Origin: JAWOLE01 sp963815655
GTDB taxonomy: Bacteria; Acidobacteriota; Thermoanaerobaculia; UBA5066; Gp7-AA6
NCBI GenBank assembly: GCA_963815655.1
Contig: CAWFHK010000001.1
Coordinates: 3,224,001-3,288,000, forward strand
Direction of reading: 5' to 3'
DNA length: 64,000 nt
The translations under genes were made by a program, and so were the position numbers. Below the pieces are notes generated by a model. The model made no database searches and had not been told where the DNA came from. It saw only the letters and a program-made list of their open reading frames with translations. This document shows positions 1-7,823 of this stretch, piece after piece. Every line of letters starts with the position of its first letter. Within the stretch, counting starts at the first letter, position 1.

Positions 1-1
1 C

Positions 2-1915
2 GCCGGCGCGACGCCGCGCACGCTCCTCTATCTCCTGCTGCGCCACGCGACGCTCCTCGTGATGGCGCGCGCAACCGAACGCTTCCAGCCCCCGGCCCAG
101 CCCGCCGTCAAGGAGAGGGTCTTTATCGAGAATTCCTCCGACACCGTCTGGACCCGCATGCAGAAGCCCGTGGCCGCGCTCGGGAACCAGACGCTCGCGC
201 AGGTCTTCACCGGGCCCCTTCCGTTTCACCCGGCGCTCGTGGAGCTCTCGCGGCACCGCCAGGCGCTCGGGACCCTCTCGACCGTCGCCGTCGGCGAGCT
301 GGAGAGGCTGACGGCGGAAGCGGTGGACGCCTCGTCGCACCGGCTCGACGCCTGGATCACCGCGCTCGCGACCGAGCGCCTCGGGGCGATGCGGGGTGCG
401 GCGCCGCGCGGCTCGCACCTGGGGGCCTACGCCTGGGTGGACGCGCCGCCGCTGCCGGCGACGCTGCCGAAGGACGGCGCGCCTCCCGCGCCCGATCCCG
501 ACAGCCAGGGGTTCCTCCACGCGCCCGGGCTCGCCCACGCGCGCACGGCCGCGATCCTGCGGGCGGCGTTCCTCGCCCGGCAGCAGGAGGCGGCGCAGGC
601 CCCTCTCGCCGTCGATCTCTCCTCCGACCGCGTCCGCGACGCGCGGCGCCTGCTCGGCGGGGTCCGCAACGGGGCGAGCCTCGCCGCCCTCCTTGGCGAG
701 CGCATCGAGCGCTGGATGGTCGAGCAGAACCTGGGGCCGAGGCTTCCGGACGTGCGCGCGCAGTTCGCGCTCGTGGACGGGAGCGGCCGCAAGCGGATCG
801 ACGGGCTCCAGGCCGCCCGGGCGTGGAGCGAGAATCCGCCGTCGGACCTCGCCCCGGTCGCGCGGCTGCTGGCGGCGGTGACGGATTCCATCGCCGACCT
901 GCTTCTGGCCGAGGCCGTTCACCAGCAGGCGTCCGGGAATTCCGTCCGCGCGCAGCCGGCCCTGGCCGCGCTCGATACCGGGGTCACTCTCCCCGCCGAA
1001 TTCGACGTCGTCCGCACCGAGGCCGACTCGACGGCGCTCACCTGGCGCCTCGTCCTGCCGCTCGCGCCGGAGGCCGTGGAGGCCTGGGTGGCGGGAATGG
1101 TCGGAGACCCCGCCGCGCTGACGGCGACCGTGACGCGCGAGGGCGCGCCCCCGGCGACGCTCTCCCTGTCCGCGCTCTCGGTCACCGCCCCGGGCCTCCT
1201 CGACTTCGTCAAGACGGGGCCCGACGCCCCCGCGCTCGCGGCCCGGTTCGTCGAAGAGGCGGGCGGCGGGACGGCTTCGTATTCCCTGGCGCTGGCCACC
1301 GCGCTCAACTCCGCCTTCGTTGTCGGCCGGCTCCTGCGCGGCGCGCGGCCGCTCCAGGCGGGCGACATCGGCCCGTCGCGCGATCCGCTCGCCGGCTTCG
1401 ACCGCGGCTCCGTCCGGAAGGAGTGGCTGCACGACCTCGCCCGCGTCCGGCCCGCCCTGGACGCGATCGACACGCTGGACTTCGTTCTGCGCGGAGCGGG
1501 GCGCGATCTGCCGCTTCGCTTCCTCGCAACGGGGCCGGGTCTCAACATCGTCTCGATCGGCGACCTGCCGGCGGCGCCGGCCGGCCTCCTGCTCGACGGC
1601 TGGAGCGAGACGACGCCGGAGCTGGAGGCGACAACCGGCATTGCCCTCCACTACGACGCGCCCCGCTCGCGCGCGCCGCAGGCCATCCTCCTGGTGGTTC
1701 CGCCCGACCCCGCCTCCGGCTGGGGCATCGACGCGGTGGAGGCTTCGGTGAACGAGACCGCGGACCTGGCGCGGATCCGGATGGTGCGGCCCTGCGACGT
1801 GCAAGGCTCCTTCCTCCCGGCCCTCTACTTCGCCGACAACCTGGCCGCCGAGACCGTCTCCACGGATTTCTTAAGCCTCGGAATCGTCGCCCGGTTCGTC
1901 GAGGCCGGCCCCTGA
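2..1915 (+). CDS. large conserved protein of unknown function, 5' end outside window
   Basis: The frame is open from base 2, so the gene begins upstream of the window; the ATG at 59 is only the first internal Met. About 637 residues are visible and end in TGA. Segments that look conserved are SHRLDAWITALATERL, LGAYAWVDAP, GFLHAPGLAHARTAA and LLLAEAVHQQASGN. I recall this combination from very large uncharacterised bacterial proteins; that is memory, not a search. No signal peptide, membrane segment or catalytic motif is visible in this part. The stop overlaps the next start (TGATG), so the two genes are probably translationally coupled and work together. Function unknown. Confidence 0.8.
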   Translation, partial: AGATPRTLLYLLLRHATLLVMARATERFQPPAQPAVKERVFIENSSDTVWTRMQKPVAALGNQTLAQVFTGPLPFHPALVELSRHRQALGTLSTVAVGELERLTAEAVDASSHRLDAWITALATERLGAMRGAAPRGSHLGAYAWVDAPPLPATLPKDGAPPAPDPDSQGFLHAPGLAHARTAAILRAAFLARQQEAAQAPLAVDLSSDRVRDARRLLGGVRNGASLAALLGERIERWMVEQNLGPRLPDVRAQFALVDGSGRKRIDGLQAARAWSENPPSDLAPVARLLAAVTDSIADLLLAEAVHQQASGNSVRAQPALAALDTGVTLPAEFDVVRTEADSTALTWRLVLPLAPEAVEAWVAGMVGDPAALTATVTREGAPPATLSLSALSVTAPGLLDFVKTGPDAPALAARFVEEAGGGTASYSLALATALNSAFVVGRLLRGARPLQAGDIGPSRDPLAGFDRGSVRKEWLHDLARVRPALDAIDTLDFVLRGAGRDLPLRFLATGPGLNIVSIGDLPAAPAGLLLDGWSETTPELEATTGIALHYDAPRSRAPQAILLVVPPDPASGWGIDAVEASVNETADLARIRMVRPCDVQGSFLPALYFADNLAAETVSTDFLSLGIVARFVEAGP

Positions 1916-3417
1916 TGTCCATCACGACCTGGAGCCGCCTGGAGCCCGACACGCAGACCGGCCGGCCGGCGCTCGATCTCGATGAAGGCGTGTCGGCGAG
2001 GCTCGCCGATCCGCTGTGGCTGCTCGGCCGCCAGTGGCAGATGGGAGAGGCGACCGGCGAGGACGCCGCCTCGCCGGTGACGGCCCGGATCGCCTTCTCG
2101 AGCTTCGCGATCGACAGCATCCAGACTCCGGCGGGATCCTTGCCGTTTTCCGCGGCGAATGTCTCCGCCGAGGCACAGGTCGAGCACGACGGCGGCGCGC
2201 CCGATCGGCGAACGCGGGCCTCGGGCGGCGTCAGCTTCATCGAGAGGCTCCTCGAAGGCGGCCTTCCTTCGTATCGCACGGTGGCTCTGCAGAAATACCC
2301 GCTCGATCCGGCGGCCCCCGACGGCGACGCCATCCTGGCGGATCTGAAGAGCGGGATGCTCAAGACGAGGCTCGGCGTGACGGAAGCCGACGCGCCCGGC
2401 TTCGACAAGATCGCGCGGGCCTGGGCGGCGTGGTACCGGCCGCGCGCCAGGCGCGGAGCCAATCCCGCCTGGGTGCCGGACCGGCTCGAGTACCGCTTCG
2501 CCGCCGGCGTGACCGTGACCGAGGGGCGGTTGACGCTGACCGCCCCCGAGCACACGGGCGATCGGCTCGACTGGGACGCCTTCTCCGCGGGCGCTCCGGT
2601 GGCCGGCCAGCCGGCGGCTCCCCGCACGGCCTCCGTGGACGTCGCTCCCGCGCTCCTGCAGATTCCCGGCATGCCCGCGCTCGGCTTCTGGGAGATCGAG
2701 GACCCGCGGTTTGACCCCGGCTCGATCGAGGCCGGGCCCGCGGACACCGGCCGCCTCCTGCTCGTCGAGGTTGCGCTCGCCTACGCGGCGGACTGGTTCC
2801 TCCTCCCGCTGCGCCTGCCGGTCGCGAGCATGAACCGGATCGACTCGCTGCTCGTGACCGACACCTTCGGCGTGACGACCTCGACCCGGGCGGCGGAGGA
2901 GATCCGGCCGCATCCGGGCTGGCGCCTGTGGCGGGTGTCGGATCTTCCCTACCTCCTGCTGCCTCCGCCCTCGACCGGCTTCCTGGAGGCCGATCCGGTC
3001 GAGCGGGTCGCGCTGGTTCGGGACGAAGCGGCCAATCTCGCGTGGGCGCTGCAGGTCGTGCCCGCGCCCGCCTTCCACGCGCCGCCGGAGACGCCCCCGG
3101 GTTCCGGCGATCTCGTTTACGTGCCCATGACACCGCCTCCCGACGACCGCATCCCGATGCCTCTGACGGAATCGGACGCGGGACGGTGGCTGGTGCGGGG
3201 CCGGCTGGCCGGCCAGCAAGCGGACCCGGTCGGGGAGCTGTTGAGCAAGGACTTCCGCCTGCGCGACGAGGAGCTGCCCGACGAAGGCCTGACGCTCGAG
3301 CGCCGCTACGAGCTCGGCCGGACCCCCGACGGAATCCTTCACCTCTGGGTCTCCCGGGTCAAACGCACCGGTGCGCGGCTCCCCTTGAGCGGCCTCACCT
3401 TCGACCGCATCCTGTGA
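1915..3417 (+). CDS. conserved protein of unknown function, partner of upstream gene
   Basis: A 500-residue protein starting at the ATG that overlaps the preceding TGA by one base. The N-terminus carries the striking segment ADPLWLLGRQWQMGE followed by GEDAASPV, which I associate with uncharacterised proteins encoded next to proteins like the upstream one. A second ordered part follows around residues 230-330 (FWEIEDPRFD, YAADWFLLPLRLP). It has no signal peptide, no membrane segment and no recognisable active site. Overlapping start and stop imply co-translation. A GTG start much further upstream in the same frame exists, but the extension is low-complexity R/G/P sequence antisense-like in composition, so I reject it. 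Role unknown. Confidence 0.85.
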   Translation: MSITTWSRLEPDTQTGRPALDLDEGVSARLADPLWLLGRQWQMGEATGEDAASPVTARIAFSSFAIDSIQTPAGSLPFSAANVSAEAQVEHDGGAPDRRTRASGGVSFIERLLEGGLPSYRTVALQKYPLDPAAPDGDAILADLKSGMLKTRLGVTEADAPGFDKIARAWAAWYRPRARRGANPAWVPDRLEYRFAAGVTVTEGRLTLTAPEHTGDRLDWDAFSAGAPVAGQPAAPRTASVDVAPALLQIPGMPALGFWEIEDPRFDPGSIEAGPADTGRLLLVEVALAYAADWFLLPLRLPVASMNRIDSLLVTDTFGVTTSTRAAEEIRPHPGWRLWRVSDLPYLLLPPPSTGFLEADPVERVALVRDEAANLAWALQVVPAPAFHAPPETPPGSGDLVYVPMTPPPDDRIPMPLTESDAGRWLVRGRLAGQQADPVGELLSKDFRLRDEELPDEGLTLERRYELGRTPDGILHLWVSRVKRTGARLPLSGLTFDRIL

Positions 3418-3505
3418 GCCCGAAGCGCTGCTCGGCTCCCGGCGGTCGGCGGGCGCCCCTCTGGTATTCTCAAACGATGCGGGAAGAGACAGCGGGGCGG
3501 GCCAC

Positions 3506-4882
3506 GTGGTCTTCCTGATGCCGGGGGAAAAGGCGCCGGCGACGGCCGAGCCGGCTGCGAAGAAGACACCCGGGTCGCTCACGCCGCGCGAGATCGTCGT
3601 GGAGCTCGACAAGTTCATCATCGGGCAGAAGCGCGCCAAGAAGGCGGTGGCCGTCGCGCTGCGCAACCGCTGGCGGCGGCAGCAGCTCGACCCGGAGATG
3701 GCGCGCGAGATCCTGCCGAAGAACATCCTGATGATCGGCCCCACGGGCGTCGGCAAGACAGAGATCGCGCGGCGGCTGGCGCGCCTGGCCGACGCGCCGT
3801 TCATCAAGGTCGAGGCGTCCAAGTTCACCGAGGTCGGCTACGTCGGGCGCGACGTCGAGTCGATCGTCCGCGACCTGACCGAGGTCGCCGTGCAGATGGT
3901 GCGCGAGGAGAAGACGCTCGAGATCCGGGACCGCGCCCGCGCCCGGACCGAGCAGCGGCTGGTGGACCTCCTCCTCCCGGCACTTCCCGATTCGGAGGCG
4001 GAGGAGACGCGGGCGAAGCTGCGCGGGCTCCTGCGCGACGGCAAGCTCGAGGACCGGATGGTGGACGTCGAGGTCGCCGACAAGACGTTCCCCTCCTTCG
4101 AGATCGTGACCAATCAGGGTGTCGAAGAGATGGACATCAACGTCAAGGAGATGCTCCCCGGCCTCTTCGGCGGCAAGAAGAAGCGCCGCAAGGCGACCGT
4201 CGGCGAGGCGCGCGAGATCCTCCAGGCGGAGGAGGAGGGGCGCCTGGTGGACCCGGGCGTCGTCGCGCGGGAGGCTGTGGACCGCGCGCAGTCGGCCGGC
4301 ATCGTGTTCTTGGACGAGATCGACAAGGTGGCGGGGCGCGAGTCGGGCGGGCGAGGGCCGGACGTCTCGCGCGAAGGGGTGCAGCGGGACCTGCTGCCGA
4401 TCGTCGAGGGGACGTCGGTCAACACGAAGTACGGCTTCGTCAAGACCGACCACGTCCTCTTCATCGCGGCCGGGGCGTTCCACGTCTCCAAGCCCTCGGA
4501 CCTGATCCCGGAGCTGCAGGGGCGCTTCCCGATCCGTGTCGAGCTGGATTCCCTGACCGAGGAAGACTTCGTGCGCATCCTGACGGAGCCGGAGAACGCG
4601 CTCCTGAAGCAGTACCGGGCGCTCCTCGGCGCCGAGGCGGTGGATCTCTCGTTTTCCGAGGATGCCATCCGGGAGATCGCGCGGGACGCCGAGCGCGTCA
4701 ACCGGTCGCTCGAGAACATCGGCGCCCGGCGCCTCCACACGATCATGGAGAGGCTCCTCGAGGAGATCTCCTTCGCGGGCCCGGAGAACGCGGGGCGGGC
4801 CATCTCGATCGAGGTGGACGACGTGCGCGCCGCGCTCGCGGACCTCGTCAAGGACGAGGACCTGTCGCGGTACGTGCTCTGA
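3506..4882 (+). CDS. hslU: HslU, ATPase subunit of HslUV (ClpYQ) protease
   Basis: AAA+ unfoldase of about 458 residues that feeds substrates to the HslV peptidase in the cytoplasm. Visible features: N-terminal TPREIVVELDKFIIGQ, Walker A GPTGVGKT, the pore-loop segment EVGYVGRDVES, an I-domain between the Walker motifs, Walker B GIVFLDEIDKVA, sensor/arginine region LQGRFPIRVEL, and the C-terminal tail EDLSRYVL that in the family inserts into HslV. The length agrees with the E. coli protein (443). A GTG at 3506 preceded by GGGGCGG is used as start; ATG 3518 is an alternative. No hslV lies next to it here, although the pair is usually adjacent. Confidence 0.96.
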   Translation: MVFLMPGEKAPATAEPAAKKTPGSLTPREIVVELDKFIIGQKRAKKAVAVALRNRWRRQQLDPEMAREILPKNILMIGPTGVGKTEIARRLARLADAPFIKVEASKFTEVGYVGRDVESIVRDLTEVAVQMVREEKTLEIRDRARARTEQRLVDLLLPALPDSEAEETRAKLRGLLRDGKLEDRMVDVEVADKTFPSFEIVTNQGVEEMDINVKEMLPGLFGGKKKRRKATVGEAREILQAEEEGRLVDPGVVAREAVDRAQSAGIVFLDEIDKVAGRESGGRGPDVSREGVQRDLLPIVEGTSVNTKYGFVKTDHVLFIAAGAFHVSKPSDLIPELQGRFPIRVELDSLTEEDFVRILTEPENALLKQYRALLGAEAVDLSFSEDAIREIARDAERVNRSLENIGARRLHTIMERLLEEISFAGPENAGRAISIEVDDVRAALADLVKDEDLSRYVL

Positions 4883-4917
4883 TCGGGGATCGGAAATCGA
4901 GAATCGGGAATCGCGGG
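4883..4917. repeat. 7-bp tandem repeat array, unit TCGGGAA
   Basis: Five degenerate heptamers (TCGGGGA, TCGGAAA, TCGAGAA, TCGGGAA, TCGCGGG) begin at the base after the hslU stop codon. Shifting the phase by three makes the TGA stop part of the first unit. The array ends where the next gene starts. Confidence 0.8.
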
Positions 4918-4919
4918 GA

Positions 4920-6104
4920 TTGAACGTCGGGTCGCCGCGGCCGCTCCGCTCTCATTCCTTCGCGGCGGCTGTTCTCCTGGCCGCCTGCCTGGCGCTCGCC
5001 GCGGCGTGCGGGAAGAAGGGAGACCCGCAGGCGCCGCTGCCGCGCGGCCCGCGCGCCGTCACGGACCTTTCCGCCGAGCAGGAGGGGGGCGAGGTCGTTT
5101 TGAACTTCACCTATCCCGACCGGCTGCTCACGGGTCAGCCGCTGACGGATCTTGAATCGATCGAGATCTACCGCGTGGTCAATCCTTCGCCCGCTCTGAC
5201 GTCGGCGAAGCCGGCCGCGCCGGGAGGCGGCCCGAAGACCGACGAGGCTCCGGCGGCGGCCGCGCGAAGGGCCGCGGCGGCCGCGCGGCTGGCGGAGCAG
5301 GCGTTCCTGCGGGGCGCGCAGCGCGTCTTCGCTCTGCCGGCGGCGTCCCTCGCCCGGCACACGAGCGGCGCCTCGGTCGTGTACCGCGACGGCCTCGGGC
5401 CGTTGCTCAAGGACGGGAAACTCCCCTCGGCGCTCGCCTACGCCGTGATCTCCGCGCGGCGCGATGGCGAGAAGAGCCCGCTCTCCAACATCGCCGTCCT
5501 CGCGCCCGACGTGCCTCCGGGCCCGGCGGTCCTCCTGGCCGTGACCGCGGAGGAGGGACGGATCTGCCTCGAGTGGCTGCCGCCCGCCTCGAACATGCTT
5601 GGAAAACCGGTCGAGATCGGAGGCTACTTCTTGTACCGGCGCGCCCTGCCGGAGGAGGAGTACGAGGCTCCGTTGAACTCCAGGCCTCTCGACGGCACCT
5701 CCTACGTGGACGCGGCCGCGCCGTACGGGAAGCTCCTCTACACGGTCCGCGCCATCCTTCCCAACAAGCCGAAGGTGGAGGGCGCGCCCGCGGCCGAGGC
5801 GGCCGTGGACTACCGCGACATCTTCCCGCCGGCGGCCCCGGCGCGCCTGGACGCGCTCCCCGAGGCGGGTCTCGTGCGCCTGGTCTGGGACCCCGTGGCG
5901 GCGCCGGACCTCGACGGCTACGTCGTCTTCCGCGCCGAGGGGACCGGGCAGCCCGAGCGCCTGAACGCGGAGCTCCTGAAGGACAGTTTCACGACCGACA
6001 CGTCGGCGAAGCCCAGCCACCGCTACCGCTACACCGTCCGTGCCGTGGACAAGGCCGGCAACGTGAGCGCGGCGAGTCCGGAGGCCGTGGCGGAACCCCT
6101 CTGA
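4920..6104 (+). CDS. fibronectin type III lipoprotein
   Basis: About 394 residues from a TTG start at 4920, just behind GCGGGGA. The N-terminus is a lipoprotein signal: a basic stretch with RPLR, a hydrophobic run AAAVLLAACLALAA and Cys in LAAACGKKGD, resembling the start of LptM-type small lipoproteins. Two or three fibronectin-III-like beta-sandwich domains follow (residues about 50-180, 200-290, 300-390), recognisable from repeats such as YVDAAAPYGKLLYTVRA and YRYTVRAVDKAGNVS. It is expected to be anchored in the envelope, and binding or scaffolding is inferred. It follows hslU by 37 bp of repeats. An in-frame ORF reaches back into hslU, but only the TTG gives a plausible signal sequence. 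Confidence 0.78.
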   Translation: MNVGSPRPLRSHSFAAAVLLAACLALAAACGKKGDPQAPLPRGPRAVTDLSAEQEGGEVVLNFTYPDRLLTGQPLTDLESIEIYRVVNPSPALTSAKPAAPGGGPKTDEAPAAAARRAAAAARLAEQAFLRGAQRVFALPAASLARHTSGASVVYRDGLGPLLKDGKLPSALAYAVISARRDGEKSPLSNIAVLAPDVPPGPAVLLAVTAEEGRICLEWLPPASNMLGKPVEIGGYFLYRRALPEEEYEAPLNSRPLDGTSYVDAAAPYGKLLYTVRAILPNKPKVEGAPAAEAAVDYRDIFPPAAPARLDALPEAGLVRLVWDPVAAPDLDGYVVFRAEGTGQPERLNAELLKDSFTTDTSAKPSHRYRYTVRAVDKAGNVSAASPEAVAEPL

Positions 6105-6109
6105 GGAGG

Positions 6110-6164
6110 GTGATAGGTGGTGGGTGGTAGGTGGTAGGTGGTAGGGGCCAGGGGCCTATCACCT
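6110..6164. repeat. 7-bp tandem repeat array, unit GTGGTAG, with hairpin
   Basis: Five heptamers (GTGATAG, GTGGTGG and three GTGGTAG) occupy 6110-6144, five bases after the stop of the lipoprotein gene. GGTGATAGG at 6109-6117 pairs with CCTATCACC at 6156-6164, so the array can fold back as the arm of a hairpin. Confidence 0.75.
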
Positions 6165-6214
6165 GCATTGTTGAATGACGCGTCGCGCTTCAGAATGACA
6201 GGGGAGACAGAGTG

Positions 6215-7042
6215 ATGCTCCCGAGTCGCTTCGTGAAAATGGCCGGCGGCGGCAACGACTTCCTCCTCTTCGAGGCGGACGGGCGTCCCCTCTCCGAGGA
6301 AGACCGCCGCCGCGTCGCGCTCCTCTGCCGGCGCGGCCTCTCCGTGGGCGCGGACGGCGCGCTCTTCGTGTCGGGAAGCGAGGACGGGCGCGTCCGCCTC
6401 GATTACTTCAACGCGGACGGCGGCCTCGCGTCCTTCTGCGCCAACGGCACGCGCTGCGCGGCGCGCTACGCCGTGACGCGCGGGCTCGTGGAAGGGACCG
6501 AACCGGTAATGGAGACGGGCTGGGGGTTGATCCCGGCGCGGGTGGAAGGAGCGCGCGTCACGCTGCGCCTTCCGGCGCTCCCGATCCCGGGCGGGCCCGT
6601 GGCGATTTCCGGCGAAGGGCTTCCGCCGGAGGCGACCCCGGTTGACGTCGGGGTCCCGCACCTCGTCGTCTTCGTCCGCGGCGATCTCGCGTCGCTTCCT
6701 GTCGATCGCCTCGCGCCGCCGCTGCGCCGCCAGCCCGCGATGCCCGACGGGGCGAACGTCAACTTCGTGGAGGTCGCCGGGCCCCGGAGCATCCGAGTGC
6801 GGACTTACGAGAGGGGCGTCGAAGGCGAGACGCTCGCCTGCGGCTCCGGCGTCGTGGCCTCCGCGGTCGCGGCGGCGCGCCAGGGGCTCGTTTCGCCGCC
6901 GGTCGTCTGCGCGACGAAGAGCGGCGCCGCCTTCACGGTAGATTTCTCCGAGCGCGGCGGCGAGATCGTGGACGCGACGCTGACCGGAGACGCGCGGGAG
7001 ATTTACTCGGGGCAGTTGAACGGGGAGGCGTGGGGGGAGTGA
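6215..7042 (+). CDS. dapF: diaminopimelate epimerase
   Basis: Cofactor-independent racemisation of LL- to meso-diaminopimelate, the last steps of lysine and peptidoglycan precursor synthesis in the cytoplasm. The 275-residue protein (family about 274) shows the N-terminal segment FVKMAGGGNDFLL, the first catalytic Cys in ANGTRCAARY and the second in ACGSGVVAS, with the ERGVEGET segment before it. The two-domain internal repeat is intact. Start ATG 6215 sits behind AGGGGAGACAG; a GTG three bases upstream is possible. Meso-DAP supply fits the presence of mpl, which ligates DAP tripeptide, elsewhere in the window. Confidence 0.96.
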   Translation: MLPSRFVKMAGGGNDFLLFEADGRPLSEEDRRRVALLCRRGLSVGADGALFVSGSEDGRVRLDYFNADGGLASFCANGTRCAARYAVTRGLVEGTEPVMETGWGLIPARVEGARVTLRLPALPIPGGPVAISGEGLPPEATPVDVGVPHLVVFVRGDLASLPVDRLAPPLRRQPAMPDGANVNFVEVAGPRSIRVRTYERGVEGETLACGSGVVASAVAAARQGLVSPPVVCATKSGAAFTVDFSERGGEIVDATLTGDAREIYSGQLNGEAWGE

Positions 7043-7106
7043 CCGGGGAGACTGGGAGACGGGGAGACGGGGGGACTGGGAGACTGGGAGACTGGGGGAC
7101 TGGGAG
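7043..7106. repeat. 8-bp tandem repeat array, unit ACTGGGAG, filling the gap stop-to-start
   Basis: Eight consecutive octamers, four exactly ACTGGGAG and four with one to three changes (CCGGGGAG, ACGGGGAG, ACGGGGGG, ACTGGGGG), run without indel from the base after the dapF TGA to the base before the next ATG. The last unit supplies GGGAG as ribosome binding site with a very short spacer. Confidence 0.9.
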
Positions 7107-7751
7107 ATGAAGAGAATTCCGTTCGGATCGGCTGAGGCGCCGCCGCGGCCGTCGAAGATCGTGGCCGTGGGGCGCAACTACCGGGAACACGCGAAGGAGC
7201 TCGGCAACATCGCGCCCGAGGAGGAGCCGCTCCTGTTTCTCAAGGCGCCGTCAGCCCTCGTCTTCGACGGCGGCGACATTGTGATGCCGCCCGAGTCCGC
7301 CCGCGTGGACTTCGAGGGAGAGCTCGCTCTCGTCATCGGCCGGACGATCAAGAGCTGGCCCCAGGAGCGGTGGCTCGACGCGCTCGCCGGCGTCTGCTGC
7401 GCCAACGACGTCACGGCGCGCGACCTCCAGAAGAAGGACGGCCAGTGGGCCCGCGCGAAGTCCTTCGACACGTTCTGCCCGATCGGCCCCGAGATCGTCG
7501 CCAGCCTCGACCCCTCGGACCTTGCGATCGAGACGCGCGTCAACGGCGCCGTCAAGCAGGCCTCGCGCACCTCGGAGATGGTCTTCTCCCCGGCCTTCCT
7601 CGTCGCCTACATCTCCCGCATGATGACCCTGAACCCGGGAGACCTGATCCTGACCGGCACCCCAGCCGGCATCGCCCCCCTCGCCCCCGGCGACGTCGTG
7701 GAAGTCGAGATCGAGGGCATCGGAGTCCTGAAGAACCTGGTCTCCGCGTGA
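7107..7751 (+). CDS. fumarylacetoacetate hydrolase (FAH) family protein
   Basis: A 214-residue single-domain member of the FAH superfamily, which includes YcgM-like acylpyruvases and oxaloacetate tautomerases and cleaves or isomerises beta-keto acids using a divalent metal. Family hallmarks: KIVAVGRNYREHAKELG at the N-terminus, the metal-ligand region VDFEGELALVIGR (E-x-E), AGVCCANDVTARDLQ, the DTFCPIGPEI segment, and the C-terminal ILTGTPAGIAPLAPGDVVEVE. Length is typical for the short cytosolic form. Translation starts at the ATG directly behind the octamer array. The exact substrate cannot be read from sequence. Confidence 0.93.
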   Translation: MKRIPFGSAEAPPRPSKIVAVGRNYREHAKELGNIAPEEEPLLFLKAPSALVFDGGDIVMPPESARVDFEGELALVIGRTIKSWPQERWLDALAGVCCANDVTARDLQKKDGQWARAKSFDTFCPIGPEIVASLDPSDLAIETRVNGAVKQASRTSEMVFSPAFLVAYISRMMTLNPGDLILTGTPAGIAPLAPGDVVEVEIEGIGVLKNLVSA

Positions 7752-7823
7752 CTCTCGGTCTGGATACCTGTCGCCCTTCGAGCCCGGGGGGGGCGGGCGG
7801 CAGCAATAATCGCCCTTGGACTA

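Noticed and set aside
823..1914. Long N-terminal extension of the second gene
   Set aside because: The extension is a shadow of the first gene in another frame; the ATG overlapping the first gene's stop is the natural start.
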